From positions 1 to 64,000 of the forward strand of contig WNNJ02000280.1 of the NCBI GenBank assembly GCA_012934845.2: a stretch of DNA of 64,000 nucleotides, read 5' to 3'. Positions 35,618-44,853 of this stretch are shown piece by piece. The position numbers and the translations under genes were made by a program. This DNA is from Pomphorhynchus laevis (Eukaryota > Acanthocephala > Palaeacanthocephala > Echinorhynchida > Pomphorhynchidae). The notes below the pieces were generated by a model, which saw only the letters and a list, made by a program, of their open reading frames with translations, was not told where the DNA came from and ran no database searches. Within the stretch, counting starts at the first letter, position 1. The number at the start of each line of letters is the position of its first letter.

Positions 35618-36290
35618 TAGGCTTCCATATCGATGATCACCTTTCCCTTAAACCCTTCGTCCGTGAAAAGGTACGCTCGTCTAACTTAATTCTCCGTGAC
35701 ATCCGCCGTATCCGCCAACTTATCGACTTCCGTTCTTATGTCTCTTCTTTCGTCGCTTCTTTTCCCTAAAATCGATTACTGCCTTAGCCTTTTCGCCAAT
35801 TCTCCAAAATCCATCATCCTACCCCTACAACGAATAATCAACACCGCCGTTCAAGTGCTCTTTCGTCTCCGTCGCTTCGACCACACATCCACATATTTTG
35901 CCTAACTCTCCTGGCCCACCATCCACATCCGCATCAAACTCCGCCTTCTTCTCGTTATCTTTCGTCTCATCGCTGTCGGCTCCCCATCGTTCATCAACCT
36001 TCCTTTCTTAGACGATACTCGCCCCACCTCGCTATCGCTTCGTTTCTGTCATACCCTCTTACTCCACGTTCCTAATTACTCCAACAACTACGGTCTCCGA
36101 TCCTTCCTCGTCGCCGCCTCACTTGCCTGGAATCAACTCCCTCTCGACGTCCGCCGCGCCCCCTCCTTTATCACATTCAAACACCTCCTCCGTTCACACC
36201 TTTTCGACACCTGAATCACTGTTTTGTTTTGTTGTGGTCATGTAAGCGTGCGCTGGCACGCATTTGGCACGTTAAAATAAATCCTTTTTT
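35618..36290 (+). pseudogene. L2-like LINE: RT C-terminal fragment and 3' UTR
   Basis: Encodes the end of an L2-clade ORF2: GFHIDDHLSLKPFVREKVRSS, then the palm/thumb segment LLFPKIDYCLSLFANSP, the RRFDHTSTYFA block, and the LAWNQLPLDVRRAPSF...FKHLLRSHL end, with stop near 36211. It aligns with 56960..57632 and with the minus copy 38831..39890. One small deletion near 35735 shifts the frame, so the piece is not functional. The 3' UTR has the shared stem-loop GCGTGC-GCTG-GCACGC (36247..36262) and ends AAAATAAATCC. Confidence 0.85.
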
Positions 36291-36357
36291 AAATGTTTCA
36301 CATATCTTCGAAATGTTTTTTCACATTTTCAAAATGTAAAACATTTTTTTTGTAATC

Positions 36358-36400
36358 CTGATGATGATAGCAGGAGCTATCGAAATATAGAATTTTTATC
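36358..36400 (+). ncRNA. Hammerhead-like motif (right, plus), best PLE-type copy
   Basis: CTGATGA 36358..36364, one unpaired T, stem II GATAGC (36366..36371), loop AGGA, GCTATC (36376..36381), GAAA (36382..36385). A short stem III (ATA/TAT) can form before ATC at 36398..36400, the candidate cleavage triplet. Stem I can form through TTTGT / ACAAA with an internal loop. Confidence 0.6.
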
Positions 36401-36657
36401 AAACAAAGGATAATTTCTTCTTCGTTCCTGTAATAATATATAATTTTAATACTTTAAAGTTCAAATAAAATAATGCAGAACTATTTAAAAATATTTGATT
36501 AGTTAGACGTAATAAAAGTGGCGACATTTGAGTAGACGCAATACTCTATAACCCTCTATGAAAGTACTAGTATTTTAAAAAATTGATAAAATAACAATAA
36601 TAATTTAAAAATTAACATTTCTTACGTTAATTTTCGGAAGATGCTTGTAGTTACTAA

Positions 36658-36860
36658 CGAAATATCAAAATGATTTTTCTTGTCGTTCAACTATTATACC
36701 TGATAGTTCCTGGAAATTTAAAAATTAATTTTTTAAACGTTTATACGTGTTAAACGTTTAACCATTAGAAATATATTCATCCTAATCTGCATTTAAATTT
36801 TTAAATATCCAGGAACAATAAGGTATAATAAACGACAAGAAAAATCATTTTGATATTTCG
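36658..36860. repeat. Inverted repeat of about 70-bp arms
   Basis: Arms 36658..36734 (CGAAATATCAAAATGATTTT...) and 36791..36860 (...AAAATCATTTTGATATTTCG) with a spacer of about 56 bp. No transposase and no hammerhead core. It resembles a small MITE-like or foldback element, upstream of nothing coding and about 300 bp past the 3' end of the eL33 gene. Confidence 0.7.
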
Positions 36861-37138
36861 CTAGAAATAATAATATCATACGTTCCAATCAAATATTAAA
36901 AATTATTTCTAATATTTAAATACCGAAATTATTTACCTAATTGGTAAATAAACTTGGTCTAATAGTACACAACACAAACAGGACTTGTCTTTGCTCAATG
37001 CCAACTGACGTTGATAAAAATAAAACTGAATGATTCCTATATAGGCAACATTTTATACTAAACGTTTCATAAGATCATCATCTAGATTTAAAATCACAGG
37101 CTCCTTGATGTTATACTTGAAAGAAAAAATAATAAGTT
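36861..37138. other. Intergenic stretch downstream of eL33
   Basis: No motif recognised. It lies 3' of the ribosomal protein gene. Confidence 0.4.
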
Positions 37139-37144
37139 TTATTT
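37139..37144 (-). terminator. Polyadenylation signal of eL33
   Basis: AATAAA on minus, 14 bases after the stop codon of the eL33 frame. Close spacing suggests a very short 3' UTR. Confidence 0.6.
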
Positions 37145-37158
37145 TTTAGCACAACAAG

Positions 37159-37596
37159 TTAAACACGATGTGGATAAAGCATTACGCGGATGCGCTTACC
37201 CATCGCGGCGGGCGGAAGGTTTCTCTTGAATTTCGCTCTAACAACGCCGCTGTTACCGTGGGTTTTTATAACTTTTCCCCACATTACTCTAATACGCGTA
37301 GGCTTCTTTTGCCACGGCTTTCGTTGCTGAGTTTTTGCTCGATACACATAAGCGCATCTTTTGCCAAGATACCATCTAGCTTCGTCCTTATTGAGAACTC
37401 CATCGAGACGTAGTAGCGACTGGCTTAAACGTTGCTTATGTCGTCCTCGTCGATAGCCAACAAAAACGCCTTTAACATACATGCGTCCGATTTTCGGTTT
37501 TGGAGTTTGCTTCTTAGATTTAGAATCCTTTGTCGCGGTCACAGTTGATGAAATAACGTCTTCGTGGACGCTATCGACTTCCATATGCTCACTCAT
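37159..37596 (-). CDS. rpl35a: Large ribosomal subunit protein eL33 (RPL35A)
   Basis: An intact 145-aa frame. Residues 36..145 are the eL33 family domain: GRMYVKGVFVGYRRG (37..51), LGKRCAYVYRAK (77..88), RIRVMWGKVIKTHGNSG (101..117), and the C-terminal GKRIRVMLYP signature (133..142). eL33 is a cytosolic 60S ribosomal protein, usually about 110 aa. Here an additional 35-residue, Ser/Thr/Lys-rich N-terminal extension precedes it. The start at 37596 is the first ATG after a stop and gives the full conserved domain. A second Met follows at residue 5. No intron interrupts the frame, and an AATAAA follows the stop closely. It has no operon-like neighbours and is flanked by repeats. An intronless copy could be the only gene or a retrocopy. 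No poly(A) tract is visible downstream, and the fully open frame argues for function. GC is clearly higher than in its surroundings. Confidence 0.95.
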   Translation of the reverse strand: MSEHMEVDSVHEDVISSTVTATKDSKSKKQTPKPKIGRMYVKGVFVGYRRGRHKQRLSQSLLRLDGVLNKDEARWYLGKRCAYVYRAKTQQRKPWQKKPTRIRVMWGKVIKTHGNSGVVRAKFKRNLPPAAMGKRIRVMLYPHRV

Positions 37597-37990
37597 CTAT
37601 TAATAGCATGCCAAATGTTACAAATGTTATGAACAATTTAGAAATTGTTCATTTTATACTAAGGAGATAAAATTAGTAAATTACATTGAAAATTATTTTT
37701 AAAGCATTTGACGAAAATTATAAATTTAAAATTTATCAAACAGATTGCAAAAAAAATAAAATCATTTGAAATTCGTCTATTTTATCGCATTTATAGGTTC
37801 GCGAAAAGTCTAAATACATAAAAAAAATAACATCGCCTATTAGAAGCGAAATCGAAAATTAATTTTTAATTAACGACTAAAGAGAATCATATGTATGCTA
37901 TAATCACAAATTTTATAAAGCACTCAAAGATTAAATCATTAAATTATAAAAATCAATTTCTAAAAATAATTATTTATTTTGAGTCTTGAA
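37597..37990. promoter_or_regulatory. Upstream region of eL33
   Basis: AT-rich with no clear TATA or initiator that I can defend. On minus the sequence just before the ATG is GCATGCTATTAATAG, which could also be a splice acceptor for an upstream non-coding exon or trans-spliced leader. Not decidable here. Confidence 0.25.
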
Positions 37991-37995
37991 TAATA

Positions 37996-38115
37996 TAATA
38001 ATTTATTTAACGTGGCAAATGCGTGCCAGCTGCACGCTTACAAGTCCATTAATAAAAACAGAAAAAATCAAGCAGATAAATTAGTTAAATTGTTTAAATG
38101 GGATCGGATTTAGCG
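37996..38115 (-). repeat. L2-like LINE 3' tail fragment
   Basis: On minus: AAATCCGATCCCATTTAAAC, TTTATCTGCTTGATTTTTTC, ACTTGTAAGCGTGCAGCTGG, CACGCATTTGCCACGTTAAA. It matches the 3' end at 44340..44440 and keeps the stem-loop GCGTGC / GCACGC. Severely 5'-truncated. Confidence 0.75.
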
Positions 38116-38630
38116 ATTGAAGCACGGCAGGAAAGTTAAATGGAGTATATGAATATACCGATGGTATCACGAAAGATTTATAATAAGATTGAGAAATAGT
38201 CAATCAAATGTCAACAACAATAATTACGCCTGTAAGTGAGCAATTATAAGTGAGCAAATATGATTACACAAATTTTAAGAATCTTTCCTTACAAAAAACA
38301 CATATTTACATCTAATTAAGCGTTTAGAAAAGACCATCAGAGAACAAAACATGCGCATAATATTCAAACAAAATAAAGTGAAAATTGCTTGTTGTATCCT
38401 TCTAAGGTGAAGACAAACAGGAAATTGGACGAGAGAACAGATTCGAGAACTATTACGTTTGGTCATAACATATGTACTTAATAAATTGATCTGACTAAAC
38501 AAATCAAAGCAAAATTATGCACATTTAAAGTGATACATAATTTACAGGCATAATTTAAAATTGATGCCATAAAATATAAAGATATGTTAAATATTTGTTA
38601 AATATGTTTATGGCTGTGTTGTGTCTAGGA
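38116..38630. other. Unassigned
   Basis: No motif recognised. The frame at 38275..38502 (minus) has no known similarity to me. Confidence 0.4.
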
Positions 38631-38631
38631 A

Positions 38632-38830
38632 TTTAGGGCCGAAACCTGATATTATCGCATTTCATTCGATCCTTTCATCCAATGATTGATGACATCCAAT
38701 CCCTATTCTGATAGAGGTCATCAGGAGGATAACCTCAATTAGAGGTCATCCTCCTGATGACCTCTAATTCTTATTCTGATACAACGTCTGTCATTTATTA
38801 GACAATTCATAAAAATTGACTTATAAAAGG
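38632..38830 (+). repeat. AT-rich family copy with inverted duplication
   Basis: GGGCCGAAACCTGATATT, then AGAGGTCATCAGGAGGAT and its inverse ATCCTCCTGATGACCTCT (38722..38766), then CAACGTCTGTCATTTATTAG. The LINE at 38831 begins immediately after ATTCATAAAAATTGACTTAT. Confidence 0.65.
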
Positions 38831-39890
38831 ATTTATTTTAACGTGGCAAATGCGTGCCAGCGCACGCTTACATGACCACAACAAAACAAAACTGTGAATC
38901 AGGTGTCGAGAAGGTGTGAACGGAGGAGGTGTTTGAATGTGATAAAGGAGGGAGCGCGGCGGACGTCGAGAGGGAGTTGATTCCAGGCGAGTGAGGCGGC
39001 GACGAGGAAGGATCGGAGACCGTAGTTGTTGGAGTAATTAGGAACGTGGAGTAAGAGGGTATGACAGGAACGAAGCGATAGCGAGGTGGGGCGAGTATCG
39101 TCTAAGAAAGGAAGGTTGATGAACGATGGGGAGCCGACAGCGATGAGACGAAAAGTAATGAGAAGAAGGCGGAGTTTGATGCGGATGTGGATGGTGGGCC
39201 AGGAGAGTTGGGCAAAATATGTGGATGTGTGGTCGAAGCGACGGAGACAAAAGAGCACTCGAACGGCGGTGTTGATTATTCGTTGTAGGGGTAGGATGAT
39301 GGATTTTGGAGAATTGGCGAAAAGGCTGAGGCAGTAATCGATTTTAGGGAAAAGAAGCGATGAAAGAAGATACATACAAGAACGGAAGTCGATAAGGGGG
39401 CGGATACGGCGGATGTCACGAAGAATTAAGTTAGACGAGCGGACCTTGTCACGGACGAAGGGTTTAAGGGAAAGGTGATCATCGAAATGGAAGCCTAAGA
39501 AAGTGAGATTGTAGACTATAGGGATGATCGATGAGGCAAAAGATACAATGGGAGGAGATATGCTTGGTTTACGGGGAAGGATCCACATTATTTTGGACTT
39601 TTCGGCGTTTAGAACGAGATGGAGATTGGAGAGACGTTTGTAGATAGAAGAAAGACAGTTACAGGCAGAAATGCCGATATCGTGTATGCGATGTGCGGGT
39701 GCATGAGCATAGATTAGAATGTCGTCGGCGTATTGCATGACGTTAAAGGAGTAAGGTTTGATAAATGGAGAGAGATCGCCAAGCAAAAGAGAGAAAAGCA
39801 GGGGACCTAGGACTGAACCTTGTGGAACCCCGCAAAAAATAGGGATGGGAGGGGAGGATGATGAATTAGAACAGACGCGAAAGGAACGGT
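38831..39890 (-). mobile_element. 5'-truncated L2-like LINE
   Basis: A minus-strand insertion that starts inside ORF2 at RSFRVCSNSSSS and runs to the 3' tail. The body is about 1 kb, including a 3' UTR with stem-loop GCGTGC-GCTG-GCACGC and AAAATAAATCC. It sits inside an AT-rich family repeat, so it is younger than that repeat. 5' truncation is typical of target-primed reverse transcription. Confidence 0.85.
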
Positions 39891-39957
39891 AATCATAATT
39901 GCTAATTATGCTAACGTCAGAAGTGATAAACTCGTTGTTTACTAAATATACTAGCAA
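38899..39957 (-). CDS. L2-clade reverse transcriptase, C-terminal half (truncated but open)
   Basis: A 352-aa open frame. The first about 22 residues derive from flanking DNA. From residue 25 it is LINE ORF2: FCGVPQGSVLGPLLFSLL (RT motif B region), QYADDILIYAHAP (catalytic YADD of motif C), HLVLNAEKSKIMW (motif D/E region), LGFHFDDHLSLKPF, SLLFPKIDYCLSLFA, LRRFDHTSTYFAQL and the conserved end SLAWNQLPLDVRR...FKHLLRSHLLDT. The arrangement is typical of L2-clade LINEs (CR1 superfamily). Motif A and the endonuclease are missing, so it cannot retrotranspose alone. No stop interrupts it, which suggests a fairly recent copy. Confidence 0.85.
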   Translation of the reverse strand: MLVYLVNNEFITSDVSIISNYDYRSFRVCSNSSSSPPIPIFCGVPQGSVLGPLLFSLLLGDLSPFIKPYSFNVMQYADDILIYAHAPAHRIHDIGISACNCLSSIYKRLSNLHLVLNAEKSKIMWILPRKPSISPPIVSFASSIIPIVYNLTFLGFHFDDHLSLKPFVRDKVRSSNLILRDIRRIRPLIDFRSCMYLLSSLLFPKIDYCLSLFANSPKSIILPLQRIINTAVRVLFCLRRFDHTSTYFAQLSWPTIHIRIKLRLLLITFRLIAVGSPSFINLPFLDDTRPTSLSLRSCHTLLLHVPNYSNNYGLRSFLVAASLAWNQLPLDVRRAPSFITFKHLLRSHLLDT

Positions 39958-41690
39958 AACTGCAAAAAAAATATTTCTAAATTCGTTGATCTTGCATCAA
40001 AATTGAAAAAGTTTCAAGAACGGATTAAAATCATAACATAACATTTACTTAAATTTATTTAAAAAAAATTCATTGTTCGCACTGATCCGAAAGTTGGGTT
40101 GTGGAGACAGTGCACTGACGAGAAGTGATCATGTATCACGGTCCTGAGTGGCCGACCATACTTCTCTCTCAGACAGTTCTAACCGTTCCTTGGCAAGATG
40201 GAAAGTTTGATCTCTCCTCCTATACTGAGGTCTGCCTTGAAGTCTCTGTTTCGAAAGTTCAATCTAGAACACTTCACAAGGAATAAGATCCATAGCTATC
40301 ATCAAACGTGGTCTAACCACCTCAGCTGACTTCCTTCAACGAGGGGGAACAGCGACTACTCCATGATTCTAACGGATGACCGAGCTCGAACTTTATCACT
40401 AAAGTTAAACCCGGCCACAAACGAAGAAACCTTATTTCAGTCGCCTGTACTCGACATCTAGTCATTTGATCATGACCTAAAGTTCATGCTTATAAGTGAG
40501 GATAAGTAAAAAGATTGAGCGATATATTTAAAGCTTATCTTGAAGGCTTAGCTTTCTCTTTACAATAACTGATCTGCGCGAAGAACCAATTATTGCGTTA
40601 GCTGTACATATCCGTCTCTAAATTCCTCCATTATTCCTACTGCTCAACGAAAATGGAACAAACATTTTTACCGGCTTAAACACACAATCTAATAATATAT
40701 TCAATTGTACAACATACAATCAACGAACAGTTATTAATAAAACCCTAATTTATTTATTTATCAACGAACTTCATAGGTTTGCCGCAACGAGTTTCAACGA
40801 CAACGAAAACTAAAGTTTTAGAGATAAATGTTACTTACAATCACTTGAAGATCAATTCAATCAGTTGCAGCTTAACCGCTTAAACACAAAGGACGTTAAT
40901 GGGGGGGACTAATAAAACAGCCACGACTGACACAAATTATGCTCAACTGCTAGTACAGTGCTCGACACACGACCGCAGCGTATGGACAACAATCGCCTGT
41001 GACAACAGAAAGTCTAAAGACTTCATATGTGGATTTTGTGCAAGCAAATTAATCTGCAATCTCTCACATAAGCACATATCAACATCCAAAGATTTTATAA
41101 TATATAAGAAAAACAGGTTAAATAAATAATACATGGTAATAAGATCAGTCACAAGAACAAAACGTTATTCAAAAATCTTCTTAATCTTCATCCGTCTTCT
41201 CCAACCCATTAAGGTCTCAAATCCAGTGGGATCTGAGCCATCTAACCAATACAACACGCCGCTCTCCGACTGAACCACCCAGGGTCTTTCACCCCCCCCT
41301 GAAGAGACCAGAAGTAGTCGATAAAAACGCGGTGGCTTGCGAAGAGAGATAGGAATAAAATCCGGATATACTCTCATTACCAATTCGGGGGAAGCGTTGG
41401 AAAGCTGCTCGGAAGAAAGCCACCCTGATGGGATTAAAGTGGAATCTTCTACGAAGCAGGGAAACCTCTTCTATCCACCAACGAATCAGGTCACGGGAGG
41501 TGGACAGATGTTGCCGCGATTGCTCCGTGCAAAGGGTTTAAGCAACCACTTTTAGTGAAGCAATAATAAGTCTAGGAGTGAATTAGTTGATGGCAATGAA
41601 AGGTGGGTGACAATGGTTTATGTATAAGAAAAACCGTTCCCGGCTCTGCGGAGTGCTGCATTAATCAAACGACCAGTTCTGTCGTTTAAG
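39958..41690. other. Unassigned GC-richer region, possible LINE 5' remnant
   Basis: 40070..41560 has clearly higher GC than the left half of the window but gives no convincing protein. 41000..41090 encodes DFICGFCASKL on plus, which resembles the LFCGFCTAAKL-like start of the L2 LINE ORF1 (43105, 53690), so at least this part may be a LINE ORF1 relic. The rest could be an element's untranslated region. I see no paired terminal repeats. Confidence 0.3.
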
Positions 41691-41696
41691 TCACCT

Positions 41697-43030
41697 AGTA
41701 CGGAAACGCTTTCCTTCTCTCGATCGTTGCGTCATCGTCACTAATATCACTCCTTCCACCTCATTATATCCACAAGCACGTCTCGACCACGATGATTCCG
41801 CCTTCAGATCCATCACATCGTCTCTTGTTCCTGTGGATAAACCATCCTTTCTCAACGACATCTCTCCTGTTGCATTCATCCGCCTCTAAGCCCCCTCTAC
41901 TAATTATTTTTTCAAGCATCACTCTCACGCGTCTTCTGTCCTCTCTCAACGATTTAAACTCATGTCATCTTCAACCACTTGAATTTCCCCAATCGCACCA
42001 CTTCTGAAATCGCTCAACTCTCTTCTGCCCGCATCGAAAAACGCCGTCGCGAGGAAAACGGCAAAACATCACTCTCCATCCGAAACATAACGGACATTTT
42101 CAAGTTGTCCAAATCCGCCCCAAAATTCGATGGCGCTCCATCTCTCCTGTGTTTTCTCTGCTAGACCCTTTCACCACCATAAACGGTTTCCGCATAGGCG
42201 TCCTCAACACTAGATCTATTCTCAATAAATCCGATGTTATCCTCAACCAATTCACCAAGCAATCCATCGATCTCTTCTAACTCACCGAATCCTAACACTC
42301 AGATTACGACAACCTCTCCATTCGCTATATGATCTCTGTCGGCTGGTCAATAGTTGAATTCGCCCGCCCGCTCATCTCATCTCCTTCTAAATTCTCTAAT
42401 CAAGGCGGCATTGTCGCATTCGCACGTCACCCCGCGTCTCTTAACAAAAATCACTTCTCCTTTCAGTCCTTGCTCTTTTGAATTGCTTACTTGTCGTTCT
42501 TCTAGCCCGATCATTCTGGATCTCGCCATTGTATACCGTCCTGGTTCATCAGCTCCTACCTCCTAATTTTTACCGAACTCGCTGACCTGCTTTATCATTG
42601 TTCTTTGTCCTCCATTCCTTCACCCGTTCTAGGCGACTTCAACATCCGCCTTGACCATCGCTCTTACAATGATTTCATCCGGTTAATCAACATTCTATCC
42701 AACTACAATTGCAAACTCATCTCCACTGCCCCCACACATATCCTTGGCGGGGCACTCGACATTATCGGTCTCCGATCGTTGTCTTCGATTTAAAGTGAGT
42801 CCATCAGAGATGGACTCACTATCCATCAAAGACTCTTTCATATTATCCATGTCTCACCTGCCGAAGTTTCATCCGTCCTCATGTCCTTGCCCAACAAAAC
42901 CTTACCTACCGATTCTCTTCCTACCCCATACTTAAATCCATTTGCTCATCGATATCCCCTTTCCTCACCACCTTGTTTAACTCGTTCATCCGCAGTCGTA
43001 CATTTCCTTCACACTGGAAATCCGCCATTC
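41697..43030 (+). pseudogene. Rearranged L2-like LINE: ORF1 end, endonuclease, part of RT
   Basis: 41697..42160 matches the ORF1 of the 53.6-kb copy (RDRCVIVTNI-like start, DISPVAFIRL, SSARIEKRRREENGKTSLSIRNI). 42165..42790 is the start of ORF2 and its endonuclease (NTRSILNKSDVIL, LGDFNIRLDHRS, THILGGALDI). The endonuclease stops at 42790. After a 27-bp palindrome (42801..42827) the sequence resumes in the RT fingers region (SFIHDSL...LPNKTLPTDSLPTPYL...FIRSRTFPS-like, 42830..43028). Multiple stops and frameshifts make it a dead copy. Confidence 0.75.
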
Positions 43031-43034
43031 GAAT

Positions 43035-43195
43035 TCGCCATATCGAATTATCGAAACAACCAAATTATCTATGAACGATATTCATCAACGAACGAATTAA
43101 CAATGCCTAAAACAACGACAAAGTTTTTATGTGGTTTCTACACGGCTGCTAAATTAGCATAACTATTCAACGTCAACTCAAAAAATCGGCACCAG
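43035..43195 (+). repeat. L2-like LINE 5' end fragment
   Basis: Nearly identical to 53610..53758, including the start of ORF1: MPKTTTKFLCGF then Tyr where the 53.6-kb copy has Cys, TAAKLA. It is joined directly to the RT fragment of the previous copy and broken at GGCACCAGTG, the position where the 53.6-kb copy continues. Confidence 0.7.
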
Positions 43196-43265
43196 TGCAT
43201 ATATATAGAATTCTGTAGCTGGTTTTCAATGCGAAAGTCACCTTGTGTGACCTAGCAACTATCCA

Positions 43266-43276
43266 ATATATATACA

Positions 43277-43310
<34 letters not shown>
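43266..43310. repeat. (AT)n microsatellite
   Basis: A TATATA run of about 40 bp inside the junction between LINE and PLE fragments. Confidence 0.9.
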
Positions 43311-43311
<1 letters not shown>

Positions 43312-43374
43312 AAATTTCCGTAAGGAAGCAGCGATTCGGGATCGATTTGAACAGATTCCATTTATAAATAGCTA

Positions 43375-43470
43375 AGGATAAAAAGAAACCGACACAGACA
43401 CAGTTTTTTTAATTATTTATTGTGTACTTTACTTTATAACAACGTTTCGACAAAATGTCTTCTTCAGGTA
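43375..43470 (-). mobile_element. PLE terminal-repeat fragment with hammerhead-like motif
   Basis: On minus: CCTGAAGAAGACATTTTGTC, GAAACGTTGTTATAAAG, then TAAAGTACACAATAAATAATT. CTGAAGA fits CTGANGA. Stem II is GACA-TTT-TGTC after one unpaired A, followed by GAAAC. The same wording is common at PLE ends in animals. It abuts the LINE copy at 43484. Confidence 0.6.
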
Positions 43471-43483
43471 TAAGTTTCTTTGA

Positions 43484-44445
43484 AACGTCCACTCAAACTA
43501 CCCCCATCGTTTCCAATGTCCTTTCTCCACCCACTGATCCTGTAACCATATACACTTCCTATCTCATGTCATATTCACTTCCCGACAACCCCCATCCCAT
43601 TCTTCCGTTTCGTTTCTCAATAATCTACATCCATCAATTAAAATAACGTCCACCAACCTCCACGATCTTTCCACTCATAATCCTAAAGCACATGGCTTGC
43701 CACCATCTATATTATCTTTATCCTCGATGTCTCCCGCCGTCAAACCAACTCCCTCCATATCCTCAACTGCCAGCTCTCCTATCGTGATCTCACCCACTGA
43801 CGTCATTCTCCTCCTTTACGGAAACGCTTTCCTTCTCGCGATCGTTGCGTCATCGTCACTAATATCACTCCTTCCACCTCATTATATCCACAAGCACGTC
43901 TCGACCACGATGTTTCCGCCTTCAGATCCATCATCTCGTCTCTTGTTCCTGTGGATAAACCATCCTTTTTCAACGACATCTCTCCTGTTGCATTCATCCG
44001 CCTCTTAGCCCTATCTCCTAATTTTTTTCAAGCATAACTCTCACGCGTCCTCTGTCCTCTCTCAACGATTTAAACTCATGTCATCTTCCACCACTTGAAT
44101 TTCCCCAATCGCACCCCTTCTAAAATCGCTCAACTCTCTTCTGCCCGCATCAAAAAACGCCGTCGCGAGGAAAACGGCAAAACATCACTCTCCATCCGAA
44201 ACATCGACGGAAATTTTCAAGTTGTCCACACCCGTCCCAAAATTCGATGGCGCTCCATCGAATTTGATGGGGTTCCTCTATCGTGGAATCATCTGCCCAT
44301 TCATATACGCCAATCAACTTCCCTGCCGTGTTTCAAAGGACAAATCCGATCCCATTTAAACACTTTATCTGCTTGACTTTTTCATTTTTGTTTGTGGACT
44401 TGTAAGCGTACAGCTTGTACGCATTTGCCACATTAAATAAATTTG
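43484..44445 (+). mobile_element. Internally deleted L2-like LINE (ORF1 joined to ORF2 end)
   Basis: The 5' part (43484..44255) is the ORF1 region of the L2-like LINE (THPTDPVTIYTSY-like start, SPIVISPTDVI, then SSARIKKRRREENG and SIRNIDGNFQVVHTRPKIRW). At about 44258 it jumps in frame to the very end of ORF2: GVPLSWNHLPIHIRQSTSLP...FKGQIRSHLNTLSA, stop 44376. The 3' UTR with stem-loop GCGTAC / GTACGC (44407..44423) and a short tail follow. The frame 44095..44376 runs through the junction. Everything between, including endonuclease and most of the RT, is missing, so this could be a non-autonomous derivative mobilised in trans. Confidence 0.7.
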
Positions 44446-44456
44446 TATTATTATCT

Positions 44457-44762
44457 CCATATGTGTCTTTTCCGCTAGAACCTTTCACCACCACACACTT
44501 TCTAGCCCGATCACTCTGGATTTCGCCATTATATACCGTCCTGGTTCATCAGCTCCTACCTCCTTATGTTTTACCAAACCCCTTACCTCCTTTCACACTG
44601 TTCTTTGCCCTCCATCCCTTCAGATTCTTGGCGACTTCAACATAAGCCACGCCTTAACCGCCCCTCTTCCACTGATTCCATCCGGTTCATCAAAATTCCA
44701 TCAGACTACAATTACAAACTCATAACCACTGCCCCCACACAAATTCTTAGCGAGACACTCGA
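44457..44762 (+). pseudogene. L2-like LINE endonuclease fragment
   Basis: Matches 54700..55290 with internal deletion: the SSLITLDFAIIYRPGSSAPTS segment, LGDFNI, SIRFIKIPSDYNYKLITTAPT. Broken. Confidence 0.7.
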
Positions 44763-44853
44763 TGGAAGAAGCGGAAGCCAAAAGAGGTAGAGTAGTTTGG
44801 GACATGTATAATGGAATTATGGGAACGCAAGGATTGGTAAATTGGACGAGAAT

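Larger units (their letters stand above)
35525..36440. mobile_element. Inverted hammerhead arms flanking an L2-like LINE 3' fragment
   Basis: Left arm 35533..35616 (TATAGGAACGAAGAAGAAAA...GATTACAAAAAA) is the near-exact reverse complement of right arm 36350..36436. The arms carry hammerhead-like cores (minus at left, plus at right). Between them lies an L2-like LINE 3' end (35618..36290) followed by a short T-rich segment. Inference: a PLE-type terminal pair surrounds, or was split by, a LINE fragment. Confidence 0.65.

Noticed and set aside
37168-37413. 81-codon plus-strand frame over eL33
   Set aside because: Antisense shadow of the ribosomal protein gene.
39038-39337. Frames of 70 (minus) and 83 (plus) codons
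   Set aside because: Shadows of the L2-like RT frame 38899..39957.
40070-40620. Possible LTR
   Set aside because: GC-rich and without reading frame, but no matching second copy in the window and no TG...CA ends that I could defend.
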